From: Candidatus Hydrogenedentota bacterium
Lineage (GTDB): Bacteria; Hydrogenedentota; Hydrogenedentia; Hydrogenedentales; JAEUWI01
Direction of reading: 5' to 3'
Length of the DNA stretch: 57,616 nucleotides
Assembly: GCA_016182605.1 (NCBI GenBank)
Contig: JACPGE010000052.1
Coordinates: 1 to 57,616, forward strand
Below, in pieces: positions 15,856-23,941 of the stretch. Each line of letters opens with the position of its first letter. Position 1 is the stretch's first letter. The position numbers and the translations under genes are program-made. The notes below the pieces were generated by a model. That model made no database searches and was not told the DNA's origin. It saw nothing but the letters and a program-made list of their open reading frames with translations.

Positions 15856-16431
15856 ATGAAAGGGCGTGAAAGCGGCATGCCGGAAGAGGCAATGTGGGCG
15901 GACTTCTTCGACCCGCCCCGCATCCTGGAATTGCTGGGCCTGGGAACGGAAATCCGGGACATTGTGGAATTCGGATGCGGTTACGGCACGTTTACCCTTC
16001 CTGCCGCCCGCATGATCCAGGGTACTGTGCACGCCCTGGATATCGAAGCGGAGATGCTCGAAGCAACCCGGATAAAAGCGGCGGCTGCGGGCCTGAAAAA
16101 CGTGCAGCTGCACCAGCGCGACTTCATCGCCAACGGATGCGGTCTGGCGGCGGAATCCATAGACTACGCCATGCTGTTCAATATCCTTCACGTCGAAAAC
16201 CCGGTAGCTCTCTTGCACGAGGCAAAGCGGATTCTCGCCCCTGGTGGACGCGCCGGGATCATCCATTGGAACCATGACCCCGCCACACCGCGCGGCCCGT
16301 CGATGGCAATACGGCCCCGGCCGGCGCAGTGTATCGAATGGGTCCTGTGCAGCGGGTTGGAATTGCCGAAACCGTCGATTATCGATCTCCCGCCCTATCA
16401 CTACGGGCTGGTGGCACTCCGGCCAAGTTGA
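15856..16431 (+). CDS. Class I SAM-dependent methyltransferase
   Basis: 191 residues. Motif I IVEFGCGYGTFTLPAARMI, acidic end of strand 2 VHALDIEAEMLE, motif IV-like DYAMLFNILHVENPVALL and post-motif ILAPGGRAGIIHWN are all present, giving a complete Rossmann methyltransferase. The target is unknown. Third gene of the ArsR-rhodanese/DsrE operon, 187 nt downstream. Start at ATG 15856 behind GGGGAG; the frame opens earlier (15745) but that part is proline/arginine-rich and unlike a protein start. Confidence 0.75.
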   Translation: MKGRESGMPEEAMWADFFDPPRILELLGLGTEIRDIVEFGCGYGTFTLPAARMIQGTVHALDIEAEMLEATRIKAAAAGLKNVQLHQRDFIANGCGLAAESIDYAMLFNILHVENPVALLHEAKRILAPGGRAGIIHWNHDPATPRGPSMAIRPRPAQCIEWVLCSGLELPKPSIIDLPPYHYGLVALRPS

Positions 16432-16495
16432 AACGATAGCGCTGGGCAAGGACACAAGATTCTTCCTGCCGAAACCGCCACGCTGGCCCGGATCC

Positions 16496-17296
16496 TCATC
16501 TCGCGCCACGCTGGAGAAGAAACCGCACCAGTGCCTCCGACTGGAAAAACTCCGGGCACACTTCATGCCCTTTGCCGGGCACCACGATAAGCGCGCCCGG
16601 CCCCCCGGCGGCCACGTAGCGTTTCATCCATTCCCCGGCATTCTTTTCGACGGGGACCACCGTATCCGCATCCCCATGTATGAAGAGCGCGGGCACCCTC
16701 GCCTTCGCCAGGGCCTCCACACGCGCAATCGGGTTGTGCTGCGCAAGTGCCGCGCCCAGTCCCGCGGCATCCAGGCCATACGCGCCACACGCCTTCTCCA
16801 CTCCGGGGTAACTCTCCAGATTGCACACGGCGTAGATGCCCGCAATGCACTGCACCCGCTCCGCATTCTCCGCGGCCCAGTTCAACAACATCAGCCCGCC
16901 ACGGCTCTGTGGAAGCAGACACGCCTTGGCATCAAGCCCGTAGGTGCGCACAACGTGCTCGTAGTACCGCGAGTAGAGGGCACGCCCCGCCGGACTGCCA
17001 TACGACTCCCCCACCTCGATCCCGCCCAAGGCGAATCCCGCGTCAAGCAGTTGCCGCGCCATCCATTCATGACTCGGATCGGGGTGCTGCCCAATAAAGG
17101 TGGGCGCATACCAGACCCAGGGTTTCGTGCCATCCGCCGCGGGTTGCGTGGGGAGCAGGAGGAAAGCCCTGGCCTCGTCAACCAGGAATTCGAGGCGGGG
17201 GACACCGTACTGTGTGGAACCTGGGGCGGGTTCCGCACCGCAAACCGATGCCGCAACGAGGATCGCGGCGCACAGAATCAACCGGTATCGAAACAT
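16496..17296 (-). CDS. Secreted alpha/beta hydrolase
   Basis: 266 residues from ATG 17296 (GGAGAA 6-7 nt upstream). Signal sequence LILCAAILVAASVCGAEP. Hydrolase core with nucleophile elbow LLPQSRGGLMLLNW (Ser in Q-S-R-G-G, a variant of G-x-S-x-G), Asp on HGDADTVVPVEK, and catalytic His in VPGKGHEVCPE. Probably an exported esterase or dienelactone-hydrolase-like enzyme; substrate unknown. The hydrolase converges with the methyltransferase operon and leaves about 65 bp between stop codons. Confidence 0.75.
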   Translation of the reverse strand: MFRYRLILCAAILVAASVCGAEPAPGSTQYGVPRLEFLVDEARAFLLLPTQPAADGTKPWVWYAPTFIGQHPDPSHEWMARQLLDAGFALGGIEVGESYGSPAGRALYSRYYEHVVRTYGLDAKACLLPQSRGGLMLLNWAAENAERVQCIAGIYAVCNLESYPGVEKACGAYGLDAAGLGAALAQHNPIARVEALAKARVPALFIHGDADTVVPVEKNAGEWMKRYVAAGGPGALIVVPGKGHEVCPEFFQSEALVRFLLQRGAR

Positions 17297-17424
17297 GGGC
17301 GTTCTCCAGTATTGCGTGTCGCGCTGCAGGCACACAACGTAGCGTAGCGGCGAAACAGCGCGAAACACAATCACAATCTTCGCGCCACCTGACACGAAGC
17401 CGTTGACAGCCGCGCGAACACAGC

Positions 17425-17637
17425 TTAGCCTGGATAAATCACGGGCTCCAAGCGTCTGTTCCGTAACTCCTTCTTACATCCACAATTGCCACGACATGCA
17501 CGGTGGCATCGCCAGACAGCCGTGATTTAGCCTGCCCAGTGAACGCCAGCACCATCGTCACGCTGAGCATAGTTCACCACCTCTCAAGAAGAGCGTGTTG
17601 CAAGAAAACCTTGAAGTGGTGAAATATGCGGGTTAGC
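17425..17637 (+). repeat. 213-bp palindromic MITE-like element, copy 1
   Basis: Nearly identical over its full length to 20691-20903, in the same orientation. Outer ends are imperfect inverted repeats of a TA(A/G)CC(C/T)G-type motif. Internally, GGATAAATCACGGGCT near the left end pairs with a GTGATTTAGCC block in the centre, and a TTCACCAC block pairs with GTGGTGAAATATG near the right end. RNA or single-stranded DNA would form two hairpins. It lacks any ORF. Its right end is 25 nt before the ATG of the Tat-exported protein, so it may carry that gene's promoter. IS1380-type ends look somewhat similar, but I cannot confirm parentage. Confidence 0.75.
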
Positions 17638-17662
17638 ATGAGGGCAGGCAGGAGCAGCAATC

Positions 17663-18535
17663 ATGACCCGTATACTTGGACAACCGTTTTCCCGAAGGGC
17701 CTTTCTCGCGACTGCGGGAGCGCTGGCCCTCACCCCGTCGATCTCCGCGAAGGAACCCGAAAAGGAAACCTATGAGAACCAAGCCAGGGGCATCCGCATC
17801 CTGCCCGGGCAGTGGCGGCCCCATTACCCATGGGAACACATCGCCTGGATCAGCCCCGCCTGGCCCAGTCAGGACTACCTCTGGTTCGATTTTCCGGAGG
17901 CCATCTTCAGCAGCCAGGGCCTGCTCTTTCTCAGCCACATCAATCCCCCCTTCCCCACCGTGTTTCAGGAACTGCCCGCCGTGCCGTGGGAGAAGGTGGA
18001 GCACGGCATCCGCTTTGAGCGCGCCCTGCCGAACCGCATCGTCTTTGGAGGCAGCCTGACAAAAGCAAGCGAGACTCGGGTGGCCACGGAGCTGTTCCTC
18101 CGCAATGGCAGCGCGGAACCGCTCCGGGACATCACACTGCAAACGTGCGTCTTTCTGCGGGCGGCAAAAGAATTCGCCGCATACACCGCGGAAAACAAAT
18201 TCGTTCACGTCCCCGAGCGAGGCTGGATCCCCTTCACCGAAGCGAAGGACGCACCGGAAAAAGAAGGGCTCTACCGCGCCGGATGGCGCCAGTCGGGCCG
18301 GCCCGTCGCAGATTGGCCGCTCATGGCAACGCGTTCGAGCGACGCGGAACGCTACGTGCTGGTCTCATGGGGCGAACACACCCTCTCCATGGTCTCCAAT
18401 CCCAAACACCCCTGCATGCACGCCGATCCCCGGTTCCCCGACCTGGAGCCCGGAGAATCCGCATCGATCCAGGGGGCGCTCATCTTTCACGAGGGCCCGC
18501 TGGAGGAGATTAAAGGCACCGGAAATCCAGGATGA
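17663..18535 (+). CDS. Tat-exported protein of unknown function
   Basis: 290 residues. Twin-arginine signal FSRRAFLATAGALALTP at the N-terminus; AGGAG 7 nt before ATG 17663. The mature part is a single beta-rich region (HYPWEHIAWISPAWPSQDYL; RFERALPNRIVFGGSLTK; ERYVLVSWGEHTLSMV) without recognisable catalytic motifs. It looks like an exported carbohydrate- or lipid-related beta-sandwich, but I do not recognise a family. It stands alone between a MITE-like repeat and the convergent DUF4276 gene. Confidence 0.65.
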   Translation: MTRILGQPFSRRAFLATAGALALTPSISAKEPEKETYENQARGIRILPGQWRPHYPWEHIAWISPAWPSQDYLWFDFPEAIFSSQGLLFLSHINPPFPTVFQELPAVPWEKVEHGIRFERALPNRIVFGGSLTKASETRVATELFLRNGSAEPLRDITLQTCVFLRAAKEFAAYTAENKFVHVPERGWIPFTEAKDAPEKEGLYRAGWRQSGRPVADWPLMATRSSDAERYVLVSWGEHTLSMVSNPKHPCMHADPRFPDLEPGESASIQGALIFHEGPLEEIKGTGNPG

Positions 18536-18565
18536 CAGGCTACAACGCTGCAAGCCTTCTTAGCG

Positions 18566-19147
18566 CTATGCAAGCAACCTTCTCAATCGGACGACAAATT
18601 GCTTGAACGACGCGTCGTTCCTGATGCAATGTTCTATATCCAAACACGAGACGATTGACTCGGCGTGTTCCATTCCGCCCAACTGCGGCGTTACCCCAGA
18701 AGCACAAATCTGAGAGAACAACTGGTCTTTATATCTGTCCCGATCGCATTTTGTTCCGGGCGCATTGCACCCTTGGCCGAACTGTTGCTTGAAAGCATGG
18801 GAATCCACAAGCATCCACCGTTCAATATGGGGATCCGGTATCGCATAGGCCGTAAATTCCCGGAACTTCTCCGGTATCCGCTTCTCAATCTCTTTCTGGC
18901 GCTCCAATTGCCCTTTGCAGTTGGCGTCTGTTCCCACCACAAATAGATCCGGCATGCCAACAGCCTTGCCGCTTTCCAGATCCTTGAGGAATTGCCCGAG
19001 TTCAGACAACATCCGTCCGCGCCCGCCTCGCACACTCCTGGATTCAACGTTCACAACGACGGACCTGTCCCCGGCAATCCGTTCCACCAACGGTATGAGA
19101 AATAGCTCGTGGGCGAGATCCTCCACGAAAAGCATGACCTTAAGCAT
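18566..19147 (-). CDS. DUF4276-type (Toprim-like) protein, partner of AAA ATPase
   Basis: 193 residues, MLKVMLFVEDLAHELFLIPL. The start matches the V-E-(G/D)-x-x-(D/E)-E motif of DUF4276/Toprim-like proteins. DLFVVGTDANCKG (about 82-94) matches the D-x-D element, and the conserved AIPDPHIERWMLVD follows. Such folds often act as metal-dependent nucleases beside OLD- or AAA15-type ATPases. The ATG overlaps the ATPase stop by 8 nt (19147-19140), indicating coupled translation. Codons further upstream (to 19204) overlap the ATPase and are not needed. Likely effector of a two-gene defence module; the target is unknown. Confidence 0.7.
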   Translation of the reverse strand: MLKVMLFVEDLAHELFLIPLVERIAGDRSVVVNVESRSVRGGRGRMLSELGQFLKDLESGKAVGMPDLFVVGTDANCKGQLERQKEIEKRIPEKFREFTAYAIPDPHIERWMLVDSHAFKQQFGQGCNAPGTKCDRDRYKDQLFSQICASGVTPQLGGMEHAESIVSCLDIEHCIRNDASFKQFVVRLRRLLA

Positions 19148-20453
19148 CGAAGTCGCCCCGGAGAATGCGATCGGACACAGAAGTGACCTTTTCATCGTCT
19201 TCATTCATTGCCAAGTCTACTTCGGCTTCTTTCAGCAATTCCCCCATGGATTCGAACGCTTGTATAGTGGTTGTCGCATCCCGTTTGCGGCAAACGAACA
19301 GGCACGCGGGACTTACCAGATCGGGAAAGATAAGGGAATGGGTCGTCACTATAATTTGAGAATCCCCCGCTCTGGTCCTGTTCTTCAACATCTCCGCAAT
19401 GAGTTGAATCCGCCGAGGGTGAATCCCGTTCTCCGGCTCTTCGAATCCCACCAGCGACGGCGGTTCTTTGGCGCCGCCCAATGCCAATAACCCCAGGACA
19501 CGGAGCGTACCTTCCGATACGACACGCGCCGGTACAGAAAGCTCGCCTTCGCGAATTCGCAGTTCGACTTCCCCAAGGTCATTGACGTCAACATCCAACC
19601 CTGTTACGGACGGGATGATTGCGTGCAGCGACTTCTCCAAGCTCCTGAACTGGGCTTCATCAAGTACCTTCAACGTGTTAAGAAAAGACGGAAGCTCTTC
19701 GCCCATCAGTCCAATATGACGAACTTCCTTTACAGGGCTGGCCGTGCGCATCCGTTCTCTTGGCTCGAAATAAAAGAATCGCCAGCTTTCCAGTTCCAAC
19801 TGCACCGCAACCATGTGTGGGTAGTGCGGCGCGTAGTGAGGCCGGGAGAGAATGCAATGGTCCAGCCCAATGTCATAGTAAGTTGGATGGGATTGCCCCT
19901 CCATCCGCACGTGAATGCGGTTTTGCATGGTCTCCAGGAAAGGCTTTCGCTTCCTTGAAACCTGCCCCTCGGCATTCAACGCGGCCAGGTATTCTTCAGC
20001 AATTCGCAAAACGCCCGACTTGGGCAATATCTCCACCACGACCTTGTATCGCAAGTACCTCTCGCGAATAGGCCCGGCCGATGCCCCCCCATTTTTTGGG
20101 GCAGGATCATCGGGGCTGCGTTTCATTTCAAGCACCTGTTTCTCGACGGCCCCGACCGTTGCAGAAGACAACTCAATATCTACTTCAACACTAAAACGTG
20201 CGCTATCCCGCTTGAGGAGCCCACGCATACCATCACTGCCGAAACTGTAGGATTCCAGTGGTTGGCCCCGATATGGAGGGGCAAATGCTTCCTTGAGGGT
20301 ACGGCTCGTCACCATTCGCGACAACAATTGCAGAATGTCCAGAAAGTTGCTCTTGCCGGCGGCATTCGGCCCAAAGAGAATCGAGAGCGGCTGCAGATTG
20401 ATCTCTACATCGCGAAGCGACTTATAGCCCTGGACTCTTATTCTTCTTAACAT
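19140..20453 (-). CDS. AAA ATPase (AAA15/AAA21, OLD/SMC-like)
   Basis: 437 residues. N-terminal SMC-like start IRVQGYKSLRDVEINL, Walker A LFGPNAAGKSNFLDIL (29-44), signature-like VVSEGTLRVLGLLAL near 320, Walker B SLVGFEEPENGIHP near 343, H-loop IIVTTHSLIF near 373. This is the domain order of RecF/OLD-family single-chain ATPases. ATG 20453 is used; an in-frame start 16 codons upstream lacks a ribosome site. First gene of a two-gene unit with the DUF4276 gene and flanked beyond both ends by 213-bp repeats. An anti-phage role is inferred from the pairing, as in PARIS-like systems where an AAA15 ATPase partners a nuclease. Confidence 0.8.
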   Translation of the reverse strand: MLRRIRVQGYKSLRDVEINLQPLSILFGPNAAGKSNFLDILQLLSRMVTSRTLKEAFAPPYRGQPLESYSFGSDGMRGLLKRDSARFSVEVDIELSSATVGAVEKQVLEMKRSPDDPAPKNGGASAGPIRERYLRYKVVVEILPKSGVLRIAEEYLAALNAEGQVSRKRKPFLETMQNRIHVRMEGQSHPTYYDIGLDHCILSRPHYAPHYPHMVAVQLELESWRFFYFEPRERMRTASPVKEVRHIGLMGEELPSFLNTLKVLDEAQFRSLEKSLHAIIPSVTGLDVDVNDLGEVELRIREGELSVPARVVSEGTLRVLGLLALGGAKEPPSLVGFEEPENGIHPRRIQLIAEMLKNRTRAGDSQIIVTTHSLIFPDLVSPACLFVCRKRDATTTIQAFESMGELLKEAEVDLAMNEDDEKVTSVSDRILRGDFDA

Positions 20454-20690
20454 TGATAGTTGCTCTCGCCATGCATGGGGACCACGCTGCCTTCGCGTCA
20501 CAAAGTGCCACTTTCACGAAAGACCTTAACAGGAAATGCCGACGGGGCTGCAATGTAGAAGGGTATCAGAATGCCGCATCCAAGCCAAACGACGACTCCT
20601 CAACTCCCGTCGTCAGACTTGGCTGCATTGACAACGAATTACCGAGGCAATCCCTTCAATGGTTAAAATCGAGTAGGTGAAACCACTCTC
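20454..20690. other. Spacer upstream of the AAA gene
   Basis: About 240 bp to the edge of the second 213-bp repeat. It is visibly less GC-rich than flanking genes and must hold the AAA-gene promoter on the minus strand. I see no convincing ORF or repeat. Confidence 0.35.
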
Positions 20691-20903
20691 TAACCCGGAT
20701 AAATCACGGGCTCCACGCGTCTGTTCCGTAACTCCTTCTTCGACCCACAATTGCCACAACATGCAGGGCGCTATCGCCAGACAGCCCGTGATTTAGCCTG
20801 CCCGGTGAACGCCAGCACCATCGTCACGCTGAGCATATTTCACCACGTTCCAAGATGAGAGCGTTGCCAGAAAGCTTTGAAGTGGTGAAATATGCGGGCT
20901 AAC
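20691..20903 (+). repeat. 213-bp palindromic MITE-like element, copy 2
   Basis: Second copy, same orientation as 17425-17637. Here the internal dyads are perfect: GCATATTTCACCAC (20833-20846) with GTGGTGAAATATGC (20882-20895), and AAATCACGGGCT (20701-20712) with AGCCCGTGATTT (20783-20794). The right end is 3 nt from the stop of the GH127-like gene (20907-20909), so if transcribed it would shape that mRNA's 3' end. No ORF inside. Confidence 0.75.
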
Positions 20904-20906
20904 GCG

Positions 20907-22853
20907 TCACGGCGCCAACACCGGGAACTCCGTGATACGCAGCTTCGCAGCGCCGTAGGGCAGAAGGCGCAGGTTTTCGAGCGGCTCTGTGGAATCCACC
21001 GGGCTTTGCGGCGGCGCGTCTGCGGCATCGTTCTTAAGCTGCCATTCAGCAATACGGCGTCCCGCTACGCTGGCGCGCACTGGCGTGTACTCCGCCGCAA
21101 ACACGTTGCCCGCCACGGGCCCAACTTCAAAGTCAATGGCCCCCTCCCCTCCTTCCAGCGCGAGCCCATAGTTCCAGGGTGTTTGGGGGAAGACCTCCCA
21201 ATCCGCGTGCGGCAACTCCCCGCGCAATTGCCGCCATTCCTGGGCAATCTCCAGCGCGAAAACCAGCGGGCCTCGATGAATCGAAACCGCGCCGTTGAAG
21301 CGCTTTCCCATGCGCGCCTTCATGGGAAACCGAAGCTCGATGCGCCCTCCGGCGCGCCAATCTTCCTCCAATACAAGAAAGGTTCCGGGGACTCCTGCAA
21401 CCGCCTTGCCAGACACGAGCGCGGTCGCGCCCTCGGCCCACGCCGGAATGCGCAACGCGATCGGAAAGTGCTGCGTCGCGGATGTCTCAATCTTTATCGA
21501 AATGCGCTCTCCGAACGGATAATCCGTCGTCACCACGATCTTCACCGGCGCGCCCCCGGCCGCCGTCTGCACGGTGCAGGGCGCGTACGCCACCGCGGCA
21601 AGCCCGCCCGTGGGCGTGGCCATCCACAGATGACTGACAAACTTTGGCCAGCCCTGATGCATGTTTGCCAGACAACACCCGTAATTGGGCTCCAGTCCAA
21701 AAAGATTCGCCTCGCCGCCATTCGTGGCAAAAACCGGACGCTTCGAAACGCACACGATGGCCTGGTTCGCCTGTTGATCGTACTGGTGGGCCCACATATC
21801 CGCCGTGAAGGTCGCGGGCAATGCGTTGAAGGCAAGGCTCTCGAGGCGATCTGCAAGCGCAGCATCCCCCGACACGGCTATCGCGTGTTCCAGGCTGTAC
21901 ATGTATTCAACCACCGCGCAAAGCTCGGATCCCTGCGAAGGGTGCAGGCCTGCCAGGTGCTCGTCGCAACTGAACATGCCCGTGGCCTGTCCGTGAAAAC
22001 GATCCAGATTGCGCACACCGTCGAAGGTGCCCTGGAGTGTGGCGGCCTCTCCTGACTGGCGGTACCAGATCGCCGGCGCTTTTACGCCCATGGCGTTGTT
22101 CACCCCGTGCGTGGCGAGGCTGGCGCCCGTGATCAGCACCCGGCGCTCCAGCGTGAAATCCGTGAAGTGCTTCTGCCAGTCGTAGCCCTGTGCATGCAGC
22201 TTGGCCGCCAGATCAAGCAGCCACGCCTCCGGATGATGATCGTAATAGTGGTGCACCGTGAGTACGCCGTCCGCCCAGCGGAACTGGCCCCACTCGAAGA
22301 GGGGCGTCTCGTCCACCACCTGGTTGAGCCGCTCCAGCACCCGGCGTACCGCGGGCCACACGCGCGGATCGCCTGTGGCTTCTTCATACTGGGAAAGCGC
22401 CTTCAACATGATGAAGATGGGCCACGGGTCATACTTGTTCTTCGAGACCTTGCTGTCGCGCTCGCCGTGCACCGGACCCAGCCAGCCGTCTTCGTGCTGG
22501 TGCGCCAGGATGTACTCCACCCAACGGACCACCTTCGCCTTCAACGCGTCGTCGTCGAGCAGATAGGCCATCGGTACGAGCCCGTCCAGCCAGTAGGGCG
22601 CGCGCTCCCATCCCTCCGTCTCCCCGCCGATCCAGCCGCTCTCCTTCACGTCGGGCCAGAATTCATCCAGATGTCCTGAGAGCCCATCGGCCTGAATGCG
22701 AAGCTGTTCCAGGATCCAGCCCTCCGGGCGAATCGCACCGAGAGGCAAGGGCTGAAATGCCAGAGGCTTCAGGGACGGCGTGTCCTGCGCGTGTACCGTG
22801 TGCGTGCCAAGTAACAAGAGGGCGAGAAGCAGATGAATCGCGGGCCTGCGCAT
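20907..22853 (-). CDS. Secreted DUF1680/GH127-like glycosidase
   Basis: 648 residues from ATG 22853. Signal IHLLLALLLLGTHTVHAQ. The body is an (alpha/alpha)6 barrel typical of DUF1680 proteins (GH127 beta-L-arabinofuranosidases and relatives): GWLGPVHGERD, WPIFIMLKALSQYEEATGD, YDHHPEAWLLDLA. GSELCAVVEYMYSLE supplies the Glu and first Cys, and YGCCLANMHQGWPKF the vicinal Cys pair that together bind zinc and act catalytically in GH127. Ordinary GH127 enzymes read C-C-P-P-N here, so this is a divergent branch and the sugar is uncertain. C-terminal beta-sandwiches follow (about 430-648). Confidence 0.75.
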   Translation of the reverse strand: MRRPAIHLLLALLLLGTHTVHAQDTPSLKPLAFQPLPLGAIRPEGWILEQLRIQADGLSGHLDEFWPDVKESGWIGGETEGWERAPYWLDGLVPMAYLLDDDALKAKVVRWVEYILAHQHEDGWLGPVHGERDSKVSKNKYDPWPIFIMLKALSQYEEATGDPRVWPAVRRVLERLNQVVDETPLFEWGQFRWADGVLTVHHYYDHHPEAWLLDLAAKLHAQGYDWQKHFTDFTLERRVLITGASLATHGVNNAMGVKAPAIWYRQSGEAATLQGTFDGVRNLDRFHGQATGMFSCDEHLAGLHPSQGSELCAVVEYMYSLEHAIAVSGDAALADRLESLAFNALPATFTADMWAHQYDQQANQAIVCVSKRPVFATNGGEANLFGLEPNYGCCLANMHQGWPKFVSHLWMATPTGGLAAVAYAPCTVQTAAGGAPVKIVVTTDYPFGERISIKIETSATQHFPIALRIPAWAEGATALVSGKAVAGVPGTFLVLEEDWRAGGRIELRFPMKARMGKRFNGAVSIHRGPLVFALEIAQEWRQLRGELPHADWEVFPQTPWNYGLALEGGEGAIDFEVGPVAGNVFAAEYTPVRASVAGRRIAEWQLKNDAADAPPQSPVDSTEPLENLRLLPYGAAKLRITEFPVLAP

Positions 22854-22998
22854 GTGGTGTCTCCCCGGGTGTCGATGATGCACACGATAACATGGGCGGG
22901 CGGAGCAGCGAAAGCGCAAGCCACAGGTTTGCGTGCGCGCTGACTGCCGGATACACTGGCAGCCTTCTCTGGACCACACGCTACAACGGGAGCCGCCA

Positions 22999-23796
22999 AT
23001 GCTATCGATACCGAACGACGCCGCCGCCACCTACCGGCAACAGGGCTACTACTTCTACCGGCAATCCGTGCTCCCGCCGGAATTGCTCGACGCCAGCATC
23101 CAGGCGATGGATGACGTCCGGAACGGCGTCTATGAGACCGGCCTCGCGCCGGAGGATTCGCCTTGGACCCCGGGCGCCCCCCTCGACCGCCTCTGCAAAA
23201 TCGAAATGCCGCAGTTCGCCAACCGCACCATCGCAGAGATCGTCGGCCACGCCAATCTGGGACGCCTGGCCGCGGCCATCACCGGCGCCCAATGGGTGCA
23301 GGCCTGGTGGGTCCAGTTGCTCATCAAGCCCTCCCTGCCGCCGGGCCAATCCGCACCCACCGCTGTGGGCTGGCATCAGGACTTGCAGTACTGGGACGCT
23401 TGGGAGGAAGACAGCGAACTCTTCACCGCCTGGGTCGCCCTCTCCGACGTCACCATAGACGCCGGACCCGTACGCTTTGTGCCCGGGTCGCACACTTGGG
23501 GCCTGCAAGACTTCGGCGACTTCTACGAGCAGAACCACGGCGATCAGGTTCTCAAGGCGCGCGTACCGGAAGGACACGTCTGGCAGGAAGAGGCCGCCGT
23601 CCTGCCCCCCGGCGGAGTCAGCTTCCACCACAAACTCAACATGCACGCCAGCGGCCACAACACCTCCGGTCACCCCCGCCGGAGCTTTGCCATCCACTTG
23701 CGGACAGAAAAATCCACACCCAAAGACGGCGTACGGCAGGGGCTGGCGAAGCATATAGACGACCTCCAGAAGTGCCCCGTCCTCTTCGGCGGCTAG
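22999..23796 (+). CDS. Phytanoyl-CoA dioxygenase (PhyH) family protein
   Basis: 265 residues from ATG 22999 (GGGAG 6-7 nt upstream). Fe(II)/2-oxoglutarate dioxygenase core: iron-binding HxD in VGWHQDLQYWD (near 128-138), PVRFVPGSHTWG strand, distal His in HKLNMHASGHNTSGHPRRSF, with the Arg of RRSFAIHL placed to bind 2-oxoglutarate. No signal peptide, so cytoplasmic. The small-molecule substrate is unknown: the family hydroxylates lipids, amino acids and secondary metabolites. It is divergent from the glycosidase gene, with about 145 bp between. Confidence 0.85.
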   Translation: MLSIPNDAAATYRQQGYYFYRQSVLPPELLDASIQAMDDVRNGVYETGLAPEDSPWTPGAPLDRLCKIEMPQFANRTIAEIVGHANLGRLAAAITGAQWVQAWWVQLLIKPSLPPGQSAPTAVGWHQDLQYWDAWEEDSELFTAWVALSDVTIDAGPVRFVPGSHTWGLQDFGDFYEQNHGDQVLKARVPEGHVWQEEAAVLPPGGVSFHHKLNMHASGHNTSGHPRRSFAIHLRTEKSTPKDGVRQGLAKHIDDLQKCPVLFGG

Positions 23797-23810
23797 TCGG
23801 TCACCCCTTC

Positions 23811-23837
23811 CATAGTGTCCATTCAGTCCATACGGCC
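23811..23837 (+). repeat. Three 9-bp tandem units (CATNNNGNC)
   Basis: CATAGTGTC, CATTCAGTC, CATACGGCC in tandem, the same 9-bp family as the longer array at 24584-24646. It lies between the PhyH stop and the TetR promoter. Confidence 0.5.
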
Positions 23838-23874
23838 CACCCTGCACGGCCCGCCATCGCCCCAAAAACAAGAA

Positions 23875-23924
23875 TTGACATTCCGGAAAAAGAATGCTTA
23901 TTATGGAACCCTACTGGGTTTTCC
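23875..23924 (+). promoter_or_regulatory. TetR-gene promoter with candidate operator
   Basis: TTGACA (23875-23880), 18-bp spacer, TATTAT (23899-23904). Transcription should start near 23911. The imperfect dyad GGAACCC-TACT-GGGTTTTCC begins at 23905 and covers the predicted start site, as expected for a TetR-type operator. This also argues that translation starts at 23942 and not at the in-frame ATGs of 23894 or 23903. Confidence 0.5.
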
Positions 23925-23941
23925 CAAAGGGCTCCGCGCAC

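Noticed and set aside
17425-17637. tRNA or small structured RNA gene
   Set aside because: The hairpins do not form a cloverleaf and the identical second copy points to a repeat. A non-coding RNA role is not excluded.
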